Assembly: GCA_037131575.1 (NCBI GenBank)
Contig: JBAXQV010000147.1
Span: 1-8,036, forward strand
Direction: 5' to 3'
DNA: 8,036 bases
Source: VFMC01 sp037131575
GTDB lineage: Bacteria > Actinomycetota > Acidimicrobiia > Acidimicrobiales > Ilumatobacteraceae
Part shown: one piece after another, positions 1 to 5,975 of the stretch
Numbering within the stretch: the stretch's first letter is position 1
Layout of the letters: each line of letters opens with the position of its first letter
The notes under the pieces: generated by a model
Told to the model about the DNA's origin: nothing
What the model saw: only the letters and a program-made list of their open reading frames with translations
Databases searched by the model: none
Translations under genes and position numbers: made by a program

Positions 1-10
1 CCCCGGGCCG

Positions 11-811
11 GTGATCGATGAACGTGAAACCCGCCCCAAAGCCGCGCCGGTCACCCATGTCGACATGCGCCGAGTGGTGGGCGCGTCGATGATCGTGCTC
101 ACCCTGGCCATCGGCATCGAACTGCTGGTGCGGATGCTGCCCCCGTCGGGTATACCCGCCGCCGTCATCTCGGTGTTGGCCGGTTTGGTGTTGGTGCCAT
201 TGGTTGCGTCGGTGATCGAATGGTTCGTCCATCGTTTCGTGTACCACCAGCCGGTGTTGGCCCCGTTGTCGGCCATCTACACGGTGCACACGGCACACCA
301 CTACGCGTTCTTCCCCACGTGGCGATACACGACCTCAGGGCCGGCCAAGCGACTGTCGATCCGCAAGCGCACGCCCGATATCCATGGGCAACGAATCCGC
401 AATGCAGGGGTGCGGCTGGCTCACTTCGCTTGGTATGTGAGTTTCGGAGTGGTGTTCATTTGGGTGCCGTCGTGGTTCGTCACACACGATGTGGCGTTCA
501 TGGCAGGGCTGGTGGTGGCGTCGCTCGTGGTGTCGAATCTGTTCATCGTGGTGCACGACACCATTCACCGGCCGGGGAGCCACCGCATCGTGGAGGCGCA
601 GCCATGGTTCGCCTTCCTCGACAACCATCACTACATCCACCACGTGTCGCTGGGCGCGAATTTGAACTTCCTGCTCCCTCTTGGCGATTGGTTGTTCGGC
701 ACCCTGCGCACCGACCTGTCGAAGGGCGAGATCACTCGCCACGGCACACTCGCCGAGGCGAAGCAGCAGCCCGTCGGCGCGGGCGAACGTGCCCGCGCCC
801 TGGTCGAGTGA
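11..811 (+). CDS. Fatty acid hydroxylase / sterol desaturase superfamily membrane protein (start uncertain, possibly 5'-partial)
   Basis: Predicted integral membrane di-iron oxygenase that would hydroxylate or desaturate a lipid; the substrate cannot be told. Seen: four histidine clusters typical of the superfamily, numbered from the GTG at 11: H74-x4-H79 (HRFVYH), H93-x2-H96-H97 (HTAHH), H182-x3-H186 (HDTIH) and H206-H207-x2-H210-H211 (NHHYIHH). Hydrophobic stretches lie near residues 24-42, 51-72, 140-158 and 163-182, so the His clusters flank membrane segments on one face. The 266-residue length fits the family. The GTG at 11 is the first start in the window, but the frame stays open to base 2, so the true start may lie upstream; an in-frame ATG at 65 is an alternative. 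No Shine-Dalgarno is visible for either. The stop is 19 bases before the PimA-like gene, so the two are probably co-transcribed. Beta-carotene hydroxylase relatives share the His pattern, so a carotenoid substrate is also possible. Confidence 0.8.
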   Translation: MIDERETRPKAAPVTHVDMRRVVGASMIVLTLAIGIELLVRMLPPSGIPAAVISVLAGLVLVPLVASVIEWFVHRFVYHQPVLAPLSAIYTVHTAHHYAFFPTWRYTTSGPAKRLSIRKRTPDIHGQRIRNAGVRLAHFAWYVSFGVVFIWVPSWFVTHDVAFMAGLVVASLVVSNLFIVVHDTIHRPGSHRIVEAQPWFAFLDNHHYIHHVSLGANLNFLLPLGDWLFGTLRTDLSKGEITRHGTLAEAKQQPVGAGERARALVE

Positions 812-830
812 GTACGAGCGAGACCGCCTC

Positions 831-1898
831 ATGCGCATTGCGCTGGTGAGCCCGTACAGCCTGTCGATACCCGGTGGGGTACAGGGCCAAGTGGTGGGGT
901 TGGCACACGCCCTGCGCTCGCTCGGCCACCATGCCGACGTGATCGCGCCGGGCGATGCCGGTGACGCGATGCCCGACGCCATCGGTGCCGGCCGTACCTT
1001 CAACGTGCGCGTGAACGGTTCGGTGGCGGCGCTGGCGCTGCAACCCGCGGCGGTGGCGCGCACCCGGCGCGCGCTTCGCGACGGTGGGTACGACGTGGTG
1101 CATCTACACGAACCACTTGCCCCCAGTATCACCCTCGCGGCGTTGGCCGACCATACGTTTCCCACGGTGGGCACGTTTCACGCGGCTGGTCACCGCACGC
1201 CCTACCGATGGGCCGAGGTGCCACTACGGCACATCGCCCAACGGCTCGATGCCCGCGCGGCGGTCTCTGGTCCGGCGGCTTGCCTGGCTCAACGGCACCT
1301 CGGCGGCCGCTACACCATCATCGGGAACGGCATCGACGTACACGAATATCGAACCGGCCAACGTCTGCCCATCGATCGACCCACGGTGTTGTTCATCGGC
1401 CGTCACGAAGCACGCAAGGGGCTGTCGGTGTTGTTGGAGGCTGTGCAGTATTTCGGGGCCGACCTCACGGTGTGGGTGGCCGGCGAAGGGCCCGAGACCC
1501 ACCGATTGCGGCGTCGATACGGCGCGGATAAGCGGATCCAGTGGCTGGGCCCGATCGACGATGCGGAGAAGCGGTCACGGCTGCGCAGCGCCACGGTGCT
1601 CTGTGCGCCGGCCCTCGGCGGCGAGTCGTTCGGCATGGTGGTGCTCGAGGCGATGGCCGCCGACACGCCGGTGGTGGCGAGCGATATCGAGGGCTATCGA
1701 GTGCCGACCAACGATGGGCATGCAGCCGTACTGGTTCCGCCCGGCCAACCGCGACAGCTTGCCGATGCCCTGCGGTTGGTCGTGAGTGATCACAGCACCC
1801 GCGAGGGGCTGCGGCTCGCTGGGGCAGCGCAGGCGCAGATGCACTCCATGCGCACAGTGGCCGAGCGCTATGTCGAGTTGTACACCACGGTGCGGTGA
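831..1898 (+). CDS. GT4 glycosyltransferase, PimA-like (phosphatidyl-myo-inositol mannosyltransferase family)
   Basis: Retaining GT-B glycosyltransferase of family GT4, 355 residues. PimA transfers mannose from GDP-mannose to phosphatidylinositol on the inner membrane face, the first step of PIM synthesis. Seen: an N-terminal MRIALVSPYS strand followed by the PGGVQ loop (residues 14-18), HLHEP at 91-95, GTFHA at 114-118 with H117 matching the PimA catalytic-site His, NGIDV at 166-170, GRHEARKG at 190-197 with R191 and K196 in the places of the nucleotide-sugar phosphate-binding Arg and Lys, and GGESFGMVVLEAMA at 263-276 (EX7E, E265 and E273). These blocks match mycobacterial PimA as I remember it along the whole length. 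The ATG at 831 is chosen because the conserved first beta strand begins there; the frame is open farther upstream but that part is unlike any GT. There is no strong Shine-Dalgarno, so coupling to the upstream gene is likely. The acceptor is inferred; another GT4 acceptor is possible. The usual pgsA/patA neighbours of pimA are absent here. Confidence 0.87.
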   Translation: MRIALVSPYSLSIPGGVQGQVVGLAHALRSLGHHADVIAPGDAGDAMPDAIGAGRTFNVRVNGSVAALALQPAAVARTRRALRDGGYDVVHLHEPLAPSITLAALADHTFPTVGTFHAAGHRTPYRWAEVPLRHIAQRLDARAAVSGPAACLAQRHLGGRYTIIGNGIDVHEYRTGQRLPIDRPTVLFIGRHEARKGLSVLLEAVQYFGADLTVWVAGEGPETHRLRRRYGADKRIQWLGPIDDAEKRSRLRSATVLCAPALGGESFGMVVLEAMAADTPVVASDIEGYRVPTNDGHAAVLVPPGQPRQLADALRLVVSDHSTREGLRLAGAAQAQMHSMRTVAERYVELYTTVR

Positions 1899-1911
1899 CG
1901 AGTTTGCGGGC

Positions 1912-2811
1912 TCAGCCTGCGGCGCGTTTGCGCGGGTCGGTGGGGAAGGCCTTCGCAGCCAGCACTCGGTCGCTGATGTTGCTGGCCCGGTCGATGATGT
2001 GCTCGATGGAGCCGCCGAGCGCCGCAACGAGCGCTTGTTGCGACACGTCGGTGGCGGTCTCGATGGCCAAGCGCGCCTGGCGGCCAGCAGGGGAGAGCAC
2101 GCCGTCGGCTGCCCAACCGCGCGCTTCGAGGAAGTTGAACGCCTCCGCCAATCGATCGGGCCCGAACCCGCGCGTGCCGCTGTAGTCGCCGAGGCCGAAG
2201 CCGAGCCAGAGTTCGGTGAAGACGTTCATGGTCACAGCGTCGAGGCCCGCAGCCACACATGCCGCGAGGTGCCCGTCGCCGCGGTGCTCGCGAACGAGTT
2301 CGGCGGCGCGCCACAGTCGCCCGGCAGCGGTGTCGGGTATCGGCAGGGCTCGCAGGGCGCTGAACAACGGTCGACCCATTCCGTCGAGCGAGGCGAGGGC
2401 CTCCAACAGGTCGTCGGCCAATGCGCCAGCCTCGGCATCGTCAACCAGTTCGGAGAGCGTGGCACCGGCTCCTTCGGCACGTGCCGCCAACACGGCCTCG
2501 CGCGGTGCCAGCGACGAACCGTGTTGATACACCGCGGTGAGCAAGGCGGGGTCGAATACACCGAACGTGCTCACCACGAGTGCTGGCGGCGGTGTGCCCA
2601 GTGCGGCAGCACGGCCCCACACATACCCGTCGAAGAACCCGAGGCCCAGAGCGTCGATTCGCTCGGCTGCACCGCGCGACCACCAGCCGAGGGTGGCGAT
2701 CGGTTCGAGTGCATCGCGCAGGCGGCGGGCCGGTGTGGCGGGCAGTTCCGGAGTGGGGAACGGCACGCTTGGTTGGGCCATGAACACCGCAATGATGTCG
2801 TCGTACGTCAT
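1912..2811 (-). CDS. SCO6745 family protein (uncharacterised, helix-rich, HTH-like)
   Basis: A 299-residue soluble, mostly helical protein. It resembles the SCO6745 family, common in actinobacteria and without an established function; a winged-helix-like HTH fold is annotated for it. Seen: the family-type pieces ALEPI (residues 34-38), FDGYVWGRAAALG (60-72), GRPLFSALRALPIPD (146-160), LWRAAELVREHRGDGHLAA (166-184) and a C-terminal helical half with LSPAGRQARLAIE (239-251), which looks like the end of a winged-helix domain. There is no signal peptide or membrane segment. The ATG at 2811 gives the longest frame; an ATG at 2781 would remove ten residues that precede the conserved part. Neither has a clear Shine-Dalgarno. 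It converges with the glycosyltransferase (13 bases between stops) and diverges from the DMT protein gene. A regulatory role is only a guess; the HRGDGH motif could equally be a ligand site. Confidence 0.8.
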   Translation of the reverse strand: MTYDDIIAVFMAQPSVPFPTPELPATPARRLRDALEPIATLGWWSRGAAERIDALGLGFFDGYVWGRAAALGTPPPALVVSTFGVFDPALLTAVYQHGSSLAPREAVLAARAEGAGATLSELVDDAEAGALADDLLEALASLDGMGRPLFSALRALPIPDTAAGRLWRAAELVREHRGDGHLAACVAAGLDAVTMNVFTELWLGFGLGDYSGTRGFGPDRLAEAFNFLEARGWAADGVLSPAGRQARLAIETATDVSQQALVAALGGSIEHIIDRASNISDRVLAAKAFPTDPRKRAAG

Positions 2812-2827
2812 CGTGCGAGTCTGACAG

Positions 2828-2937
2828 GAACACGCTGAGTAGTTGAACAGATGAGACCTCGAGATGAGGAACGTTCAGGCCGGAGCGAGGCGAGTGGGCG
2901 GCGCTGATACGCTCACGGCTGCCGTATGAACACGCTG
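2828..2937. repeat. Two exact copies of a 10-base direct repeat, GAACACGCTG
   Basis: GAACACGCTG occurs at 2828-2837 and again at 2928-2937, exactly 100 bases apart in the 149-base region between two divergent genes. The first copy is just upstream of the minus-strand start; the second overlaps the leader of the DMT-family gene. An exact 10-mer repeat in so short an interval is unexpected by chance, though high GC raises the odds. A regulator site for both genes is possible but unproven. Confidence 0.35.
2905..2913 (+). promoter_or_regulatory. Candidate extended -10 promoter upstream of the DMT-family gene
   Basis: TGATACGCT fits an extended -10 element (TG, one base, then TACGCT at 2908-2913, matching TANNNT). 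Transcription would begin near 2919-2921, a few bases before the ATG at 2926 and about 40 bases before the DMT-family start at 2961. I see no good -35 box, which is common for extended -10 promoters. Called from the motif and its placement only. Confidence 0.4.
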
Positions 2938-2988
2938 GTCGGAGGAGGATTGCTGGGCCAATGGTCGCTGCCTACCTTCTCTGTCTGA
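2926..2988 (+). other. Possible 20-codon upstream reading frame overlapping the DMT-family start
   Basis: An ATG at 2926 opens a 20-codon frame that ends with TGA at 2986-2988, 28 bases into the DMT-family gene in another frame. Its codons 6-8 (Gly-Gly-Gly) are the Shine-Dalgarno of that gene. It lies only about 5 bases after the start site predicted from the -10 box at 2908-2913, so it could be translated from a nearly leaderless mRNA. Translation through it would mask or remodel the downstream ribosome site. The peptide resembles nothing I know and the frame could be accidental. Confidence 0.25.
2941..2948 (+). promoter_or_regulatory. Shine-Dalgarno GGAGGAGG for the DMT-family gene
   Basis: GGAGGAGG is a strong anti-16S match, with 12 bases between it and the ATG at 2961. 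The spacing is slightly long, but no other standard start lies in frame nearby, so it supports that ATG. It is the clearest ribosome-binding site in the window. Confidence 0.7.
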
Positions 2989-3821
2989 TCGCTGTCTTCG
3001 GGTACGGCATCGCCGCAGTGCTGCAGGCCAAAGGCATGCGGGCTGCCATGGCGGCCAACCCCGACCAGTCGTTCAAGTTCATGGGCAACCCCTACGTGTT
3101 GGTAGGGCTGGTACTCGACTTCGTGAGTTGGGGCCTGAGCCGTGTGGCGCTCGGCTACCTGCCATTGTTCGCCGTGCAGACCGTGCTCGCCGGGTCGATC
3201 GCCGTCACCACGGTGGCGGCTTCGCTGATGCTCGGTACCAAACTGTCGCGTACCGACCGGTGGGCCGTGATCGCCATGTGCGTGGCCATCACCGTGGTGG
3301 GCGCAGCGGCAGCGCCGGTGGTCGACGACGTTTCACCACCGGCGTACGAGCCCTACCTGCTCGCCGCGTTGCCGGTATTGCTGGTGTTGGGGCTCACGGT
3401 CGCTCGCCGCTGGACCCCCGTGTTCGAAGCGGTGCTCGCCGGTATTGCATTCGTGTGCAGCGCCATGGCGGCCCGTCTCGTGCAGGGTCACCTCGGCATC
3501 ATCTCGGTTCTCACCTCGCCATTCACCTGGGCGGTGGTGGGGCACACCCTCGTCGGCATCTGGCTGCACACGCGAGCCATGGGGCGCGGTGGTGCAGGGC
3601 AGATCACGGCCGTCATGTGGTCGACCGAAGTGGTGGTGGCCACCGTGGTCGGGTTGGTGGCCTTCGGCGAGTCAGTGCGCTCGGGCTGGGCGATCCCAGT
3701 GGCCTTGGCCATCATCACCGTGCTCGTGGCCACCGTGGTGTTGGCTCGCACCTCGGCCGAAGCAGTGGAGGCGCGCACCGATGTGGAAGCGACTCTCTTG
3801 CATTCCACCGAAATGGCCTGA
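2961..3821 (+). CDS. DMT/EamA-like multi-pass membrane protein, putative transporter
   Basis: Integral membrane protein of 286 residues with about nine to ten hydrophobic helices (roughly 2-22, 44-61, 66-92, 101-120, 131-148, 154-172, 185-203, 215-236 and 243-263). Size, helix number and the apparent two-half arrangement fit the drug/metabolite transporter (DMT) superfamily, as does the first helix with its VLQAKG end. Polar or charged residues in or next to membrane segments include D53, Q73, T77, H195, T222 and E223, and E237 in the FGE segment near 235-237; the last resembles the conserved acidic end of EamA-type repeats. The C-terminal tail (264-286) is hydrophilic and probably cytoplasmic. 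The start at ATG 2961 is backed by GGAGGAGG upstream. It stands alone, divergent from the SCO6745-family gene and convergent with the acyl-CoA dehydrogenase (16 bases between stops). The substrate is unknown; NIPA-type ion transport is another option within the superfamily. Confidence 0.72.
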   Translation: MVAAYLLCLIAVFGYGIAAVLQAKGMRAAMAANPDQSFKFMGNPYVLVGLVLDFVSWGLSRVALGYLPLFAVQTVLAGSIAVTTVAASLMLGTKLSRTDRWAVIAMCVAITVVGAAAAPVVDDVSPPAYEPYLLAALPVLLVLGLTVARRWTPVFEAVLAGIAFVCSAMAARLVQGHLGIISVLTSPFTWAVVGHTLVGIWLHTRAMGRGGAGQITAVMWSTEVVVATVVGLVAFGESVRSGWAIPVALAIITVLVATVVLARTSAEAVEARTDVEATLLHSTEMA

Positions 3822-3837
3822 CGGCCGGGAGCGAGTG

Positions 3838-5130
3838 TCAGCCGTTACGGGGTAGGTCGCGCCAGGGTGTGGTGCGTTCGTTGCTCGGTTCCTTGGGAAG
3901 CCCGAGTACTCGCTCGCCGATGATGTTGCGTTGCACTTGGTCGGTGCCGCCGTAGATGGGCGGTGCCTGCGCGAACAGCGCCGTTTCGGTGATGAACGCC
4001 AGTGCGGGGTTACCGGTGGCGGCATCGAGCGTGCGACGGTGATCGCTGTCGTAGGCGTGCAGGGTGCCGTAGGGGCCGGCGATACGTAGGCCCAGGTCGC
4101 GGGTACGACGCACGATGTCGCTCATCGACAACTTGCCGATGTTGCCGGCGCCAGGCACCTCGCGCCCGGCGGCCTTCTCGGCTTTGATGCGCAGCGTGAG
4201 GTAGCGGCCGATCTCGTTCAGCGTGTGCAGTTCCATCAACTTCTGGCGCACCGTGGGGTCGTGCAACATGCCGCTCTGGCGGGCCATGTCGATCATCAAC
4301 CGGTTGCTGGCTGCGGCCATGGCACCGGAGCCGCCACCACCCGGCGACCGTGGGGGCCGCACGAAGTCGCCGGCGCGTTTGGGTAGATCGCCGACGATGG
4401 AGCCGGCCCCTGCGAGCGAGTTTCCTTCACCGCCACCCGAACCCAACCCAGCGCGTTCGAACGCAAGGGTGGTGTTGGCGACGGCCCAGCCGTTGTTGTG
4501 GCCGCCCACCAGCGCGTCATCGCCCACCCGAGCATCGGTGAGGAACACTTCGTTGAACAGTGCCCGGCCGGTCATTTCGCGCAGCGGGCGGATGTCGACC
4601 TTGCCGGGTTGGTGCATGTCGATGGCGAACCATGAGATGCCCTGATGCTTGGGGGAGTCGGGGTTGGTGCGCGCGACGAGCATGCCCATATCGGCCACAT
4701 GGCCGCCCGAGGTCCACACCTTCTGCCCGTTCACCACCCATTCGTCGCCATCGCGCTCGGCGCGGGTGCCGAGCCCGGCGAGGTCGCTGCCGGCGCCGGG
4801 TTCGCTGAACAACTGACACCACGCCTGCTTGCCGGTCACGATGGGGCGCACGTAGCGCTCGACCTGCTCGGGCGTGCCATGCGCCGCGATGGTGGGGCCA
4901 GCGAGCAGCATGCCCAGTCCGGTAGGTGCACCCAGTGCGCCCCGTTCGGCGATGCGCTTCCCAACGGCGATGGCGTCGTTGCGCGACAGGCCTTTCCCGT
5001 AGGCGTTCGTGGGCAGGGTGGGCGATGCCCAACCCGACACGCCGAGGCGTTCCCACCATTCGCCCACGGTGAGATCGGGGTCCCAGTTCGCATCGAGCCA
5101 TGCATCGAGTTCGTCGAGAAGTTCTGCCAT
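3838..5130 (-). CDS. Acyl-CoA dehydrogenase (FadE-type)
   Basis: Cytosolic FAD-dependent acyl-CoA dehydrogenase, 430 residues, oxidising an acyl-CoA to the 2,3-enoyl-CoA and passing electrons to ETF. Seen: an N-terminal helical domain (about 1-100), the FAD-binding motif QLFSEPGAGSDLA (106-118) and KVWTSGGHVADM (137-148) in the beta domain, and a C-terminal helical domain ending in YGGTDQVQRNIIGERVLGLP (393-412). The catalytic Glu of medium-chain enzymes would fall in that last motif, where a Gly (394 or 395) stands instead. E225 in LAFERAG matches the catalytic Glu of isovaleryl- and long-chain dehydrogenases, so the enzyme is probably active with that arrangement. A Gly/Pro-rich insert (about 229-270) separates the domains and makes it longer than the usual ~385 residues. 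ATG 5130 is chosen because AAAGGGAG lies upstream (12 bases) and the protein begins like relatives there; a TTG at 5166 would extend it by 12 residues. The substrate is unknown; steroid side-chain or branched acyl-CoA are options. Confidence 0.92.
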   Translation of the reverse strand: MAELLDELDAWLDANWDPDLTVGEWWERLGVSGWASPTLPTNAYGKGLSRNDAIAVGKRIAERGALGAPTGLGMLLAGPTIAAHGTPEQVERYVRPIVTGKQAWCQLFSEPGAGSDLAGLGTRAERDGDEWVVNGQKVWTSGGHVADMGMLVARTNPDSPKHQGISWFAIDMHQPGKVDIRPLREMTGRALFNEVFLTDARVGDDALVGGHNNGWAVANTTLAFERAGLGSGGGEGNSLAGAGSIVGDLPKRAGDFVRPPRSPGGGGSGAMAAASNRLMIDMARQSGMLHDPTVRQKLMELHTLNEIGRYLTLRIKAEKAAGREVPGAGNIGKLSMSDIVRRTRDLGLRIAGPYGTLHAYDSDHRRTLDAATGNPALAFITETALFAQAPPIYGGTDQVQRNIIGERVLGLPKEPSNERTTPWRDLPRNG

Positions 5131-5142
5131 ACCGACAGACAA

Positions 5143-5150
5143 CTCCCTTT
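5143..5150 (-). promoter_or_regulatory. Ribosome-binding site AAAGGGAG for the acyl-CoA dehydrogenase
   Basis: On the minus strand AAAGGGAG ends 12 bases before the ATG at 5130. It lies inside the longer frame that begins with TTG at 5166, so it favours the shorter start. A TTG directly abutting it is too close to be the start. Confidence 0.5.
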
Positions 5151-5157
5151 TCGGGGT

Positions 5158-5183
5158 CGAGTTCAAGTTCTACGCGAGTTCAA
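5158..5183. repeat. Direct repeat CGAGTTCAA, 17-base period, in a divergent control region
   Basis: CGAGTTCAA appears at 5158-5166 and 5175-5183, with GTTC also at 5167-5170 between them. It sits in the 100-base gap between the divergent acyl-CoA dehydrogenase and enoyl-CoA hydratase-family genes. On the minus strand the copies read TTGAACTCG, so one TTGAAC could alternatively be a -35 box of the dehydrogenase promoter, but I see no matching -10 at 17 bases. A regulator half-site pair is a reasonable inference. Confidence 0.35.
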
Positions 5184-5218
5184 CGCCTCGCCGTTCCGTG
5201 CGGCACAACCCGGTGCCC

Positions 5219-5224
5219 TAGTCT
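5219..5224 (+). promoter_or_regulatory. Leaderless-type -10 box TAGTCT upstream of the crotonase gene
   Basis: TAGTCT matches TANNNT and is separated by six bases from the ATG at 5231, so the predicted transcription start falls on the A of the start codon. This is the standard layout of leaderless genes in actinobacteria. There is no Shine-Dalgarno before the gene, in agreement. A -35 box is not evident. Confidence 0.6.
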
Positions 5225-5230
5225 CGGGCC

Positions 5231-5974
5231 ATGAGTAGTACGCAGCAGTGGTCCGATCACGTGAGCAGCGACATCATCGACAACGTGATGGTGGTGCACC
5301 TCGACGACGGCAAGGCCAACGCGTTGTCGCCCGCCATGATTGCCGCCATCAACGCCGCGCTCGACAGCGCTGAAGCGAACGACACCGTGGGAGCCGTGGT
5401 GCTGCACGGTCGGCCCGGAGTGTTCTGCGCAGGGTTCGATCTCTCGGTCATGAAGACCGGCGACATCGCCGCCATCTCGGCCATGGTGGCCGACGGTGGG
5501 TCGCTGGTGCATCGTCTCTATGGGTCGCGGCTTCCGGTGGTGGCGGCATGTACGGGTCATGCGCTCGCGGCTGGTGCGTTGTTGCTGCTCGGTTGTGATG
5601 TGCGCGTGGGGCAGGTGCCCGAGGCCGACACGAAGCACCGCATCGGCCTCAACGAGGTGGCCATCGGCATGGTGCTGCCGGCGTGGGCCCTCAGCATCTC
5701 GGTCGAGCGACTGAGTCGTCGGCATCTGCAGCGTGCCGTGGCCAATGCGCGCCTCACCGGTGCACCCGAAGCGGTCGATGTGGGCTATCTCGACGAACTG
5801 GCGCCGACTGGTGAGGTGCTGTCCACTGCAGTGGCCGTCGCTGCCGAACTCGCAACCACACTGCACCGGCGGGCGTACGCCGGCACGGTGGCGGCACTGC
5901 GCGGTGAGTTGCTGGCGGCCATGGGCGAGCAGATCGCCAACGACCGGGCGAAGGGCGCGGTGCCGGGCGTCTGA
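5231..5974 (+). CDS. Crotonase / enoyl-CoA hydratase-isomerase family protein
   Basis: Cytosolic acyl-CoA enzyme of the crotonase superfamily, 247 residues, the normal length. Seen: NALSPAM (30-36), the first oxyanion-hole loop FCAGFDL (65-71), the second oxyanion-hole segment GHALAAGALLLLGCD (109-123) and GLNEVAIGMVLP (139-150). E142 in NEVAIG lines up with the second catalytic Glu of rat hydratase (E164). The first one (E144, in GGGCELA) is replaced by a hydrophobic residue, near L118. With a single acid it may be an isomerase, a thioesterase-like enzyme or a hydratase of altered mechanism; I would not call it a true enoyl-CoA hydratase. The start at ATG 5231 follows a leaderless-type -10 box. 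It diverges from the acyl-CoA dehydrogenase and lies 1 base before the next gene, so it heads an operon. Confidence 0.88.
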   Translation: MSSTQQWSDHVSSDIIDNVMVVHLDDGKANALSPAMIAAINAALDSAEANDTVGAVVLHGRPGVFCAGFDLSVMKTGDIAAISAMVADGGSLVHRLYGSRLPVVAACTGHALAAGALLLLGCDVRVGQVPEADTKHRIGLNEVAIGMVLPAWALSISVERLSRRHLQRAVANARLTGAPEAVDVGYLDELAPTGEVLSTAVAVAAELATTLHRRAYAGTVAALRGELLAAMGEQIANDRAKGAVPGV

Positions 5975-5975
5975 C

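Noticed and set aside
681..830. 50-codon upstream extension of the PimA-like frame
   Set aside because: The extension overlaps the hydroxylase gene, is unlike any glycosyltransferase, and the conserved first strand begins right at the ATG at 831.
335..1174. 279-codon minus-strand open frame across the hydroxylase and glycosyltransferase genes
   Set aside because: Spans two well-supported plus-strand genes and shows no domain; a shadow frame.
1906..1920. Small hairpin GCGGGC-TCA-GCCTGC between convergent genes, a possible terminator
   Set aside because: Only a 6-base stem including one G-U pair, a 3-base loop and no T-tract on either side; such short hairpins are frequent at this GC content.
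1786..2838. 350-codon open frame on the plus strand, opposite the SCO6745-family gene
   Set aside because: No recognisable domain and a composition expected from the complement of a high-GC gene; it also overlaps the end of the glycosyltransferase gene.
3819..3847. Inverted repeat TGACGGC / GCCGTTA at the convergent stops of the DMT-family and dehydrogenase genes
   Set aside because: A 7-base stem with a wobble pair, a 15-base loop and no T-run; too weak to call a terminator.
5130..5166. TTG start at 5166 for the acyl-CoA dehydrogenase
   Set aside because: It would place the AAAGGGAG ribosome site inside the gene and add 12 residues unlike the family's N-terminus; ATG 5130 is preferred.
4645..5238. 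197-codon plus-strand frame opposite the acyl-CoA dehydrogenase N-terminus
   Set aside because: Complement of a gene with clear FAD-binding motifs; it has no ribosome site or motif of its own.
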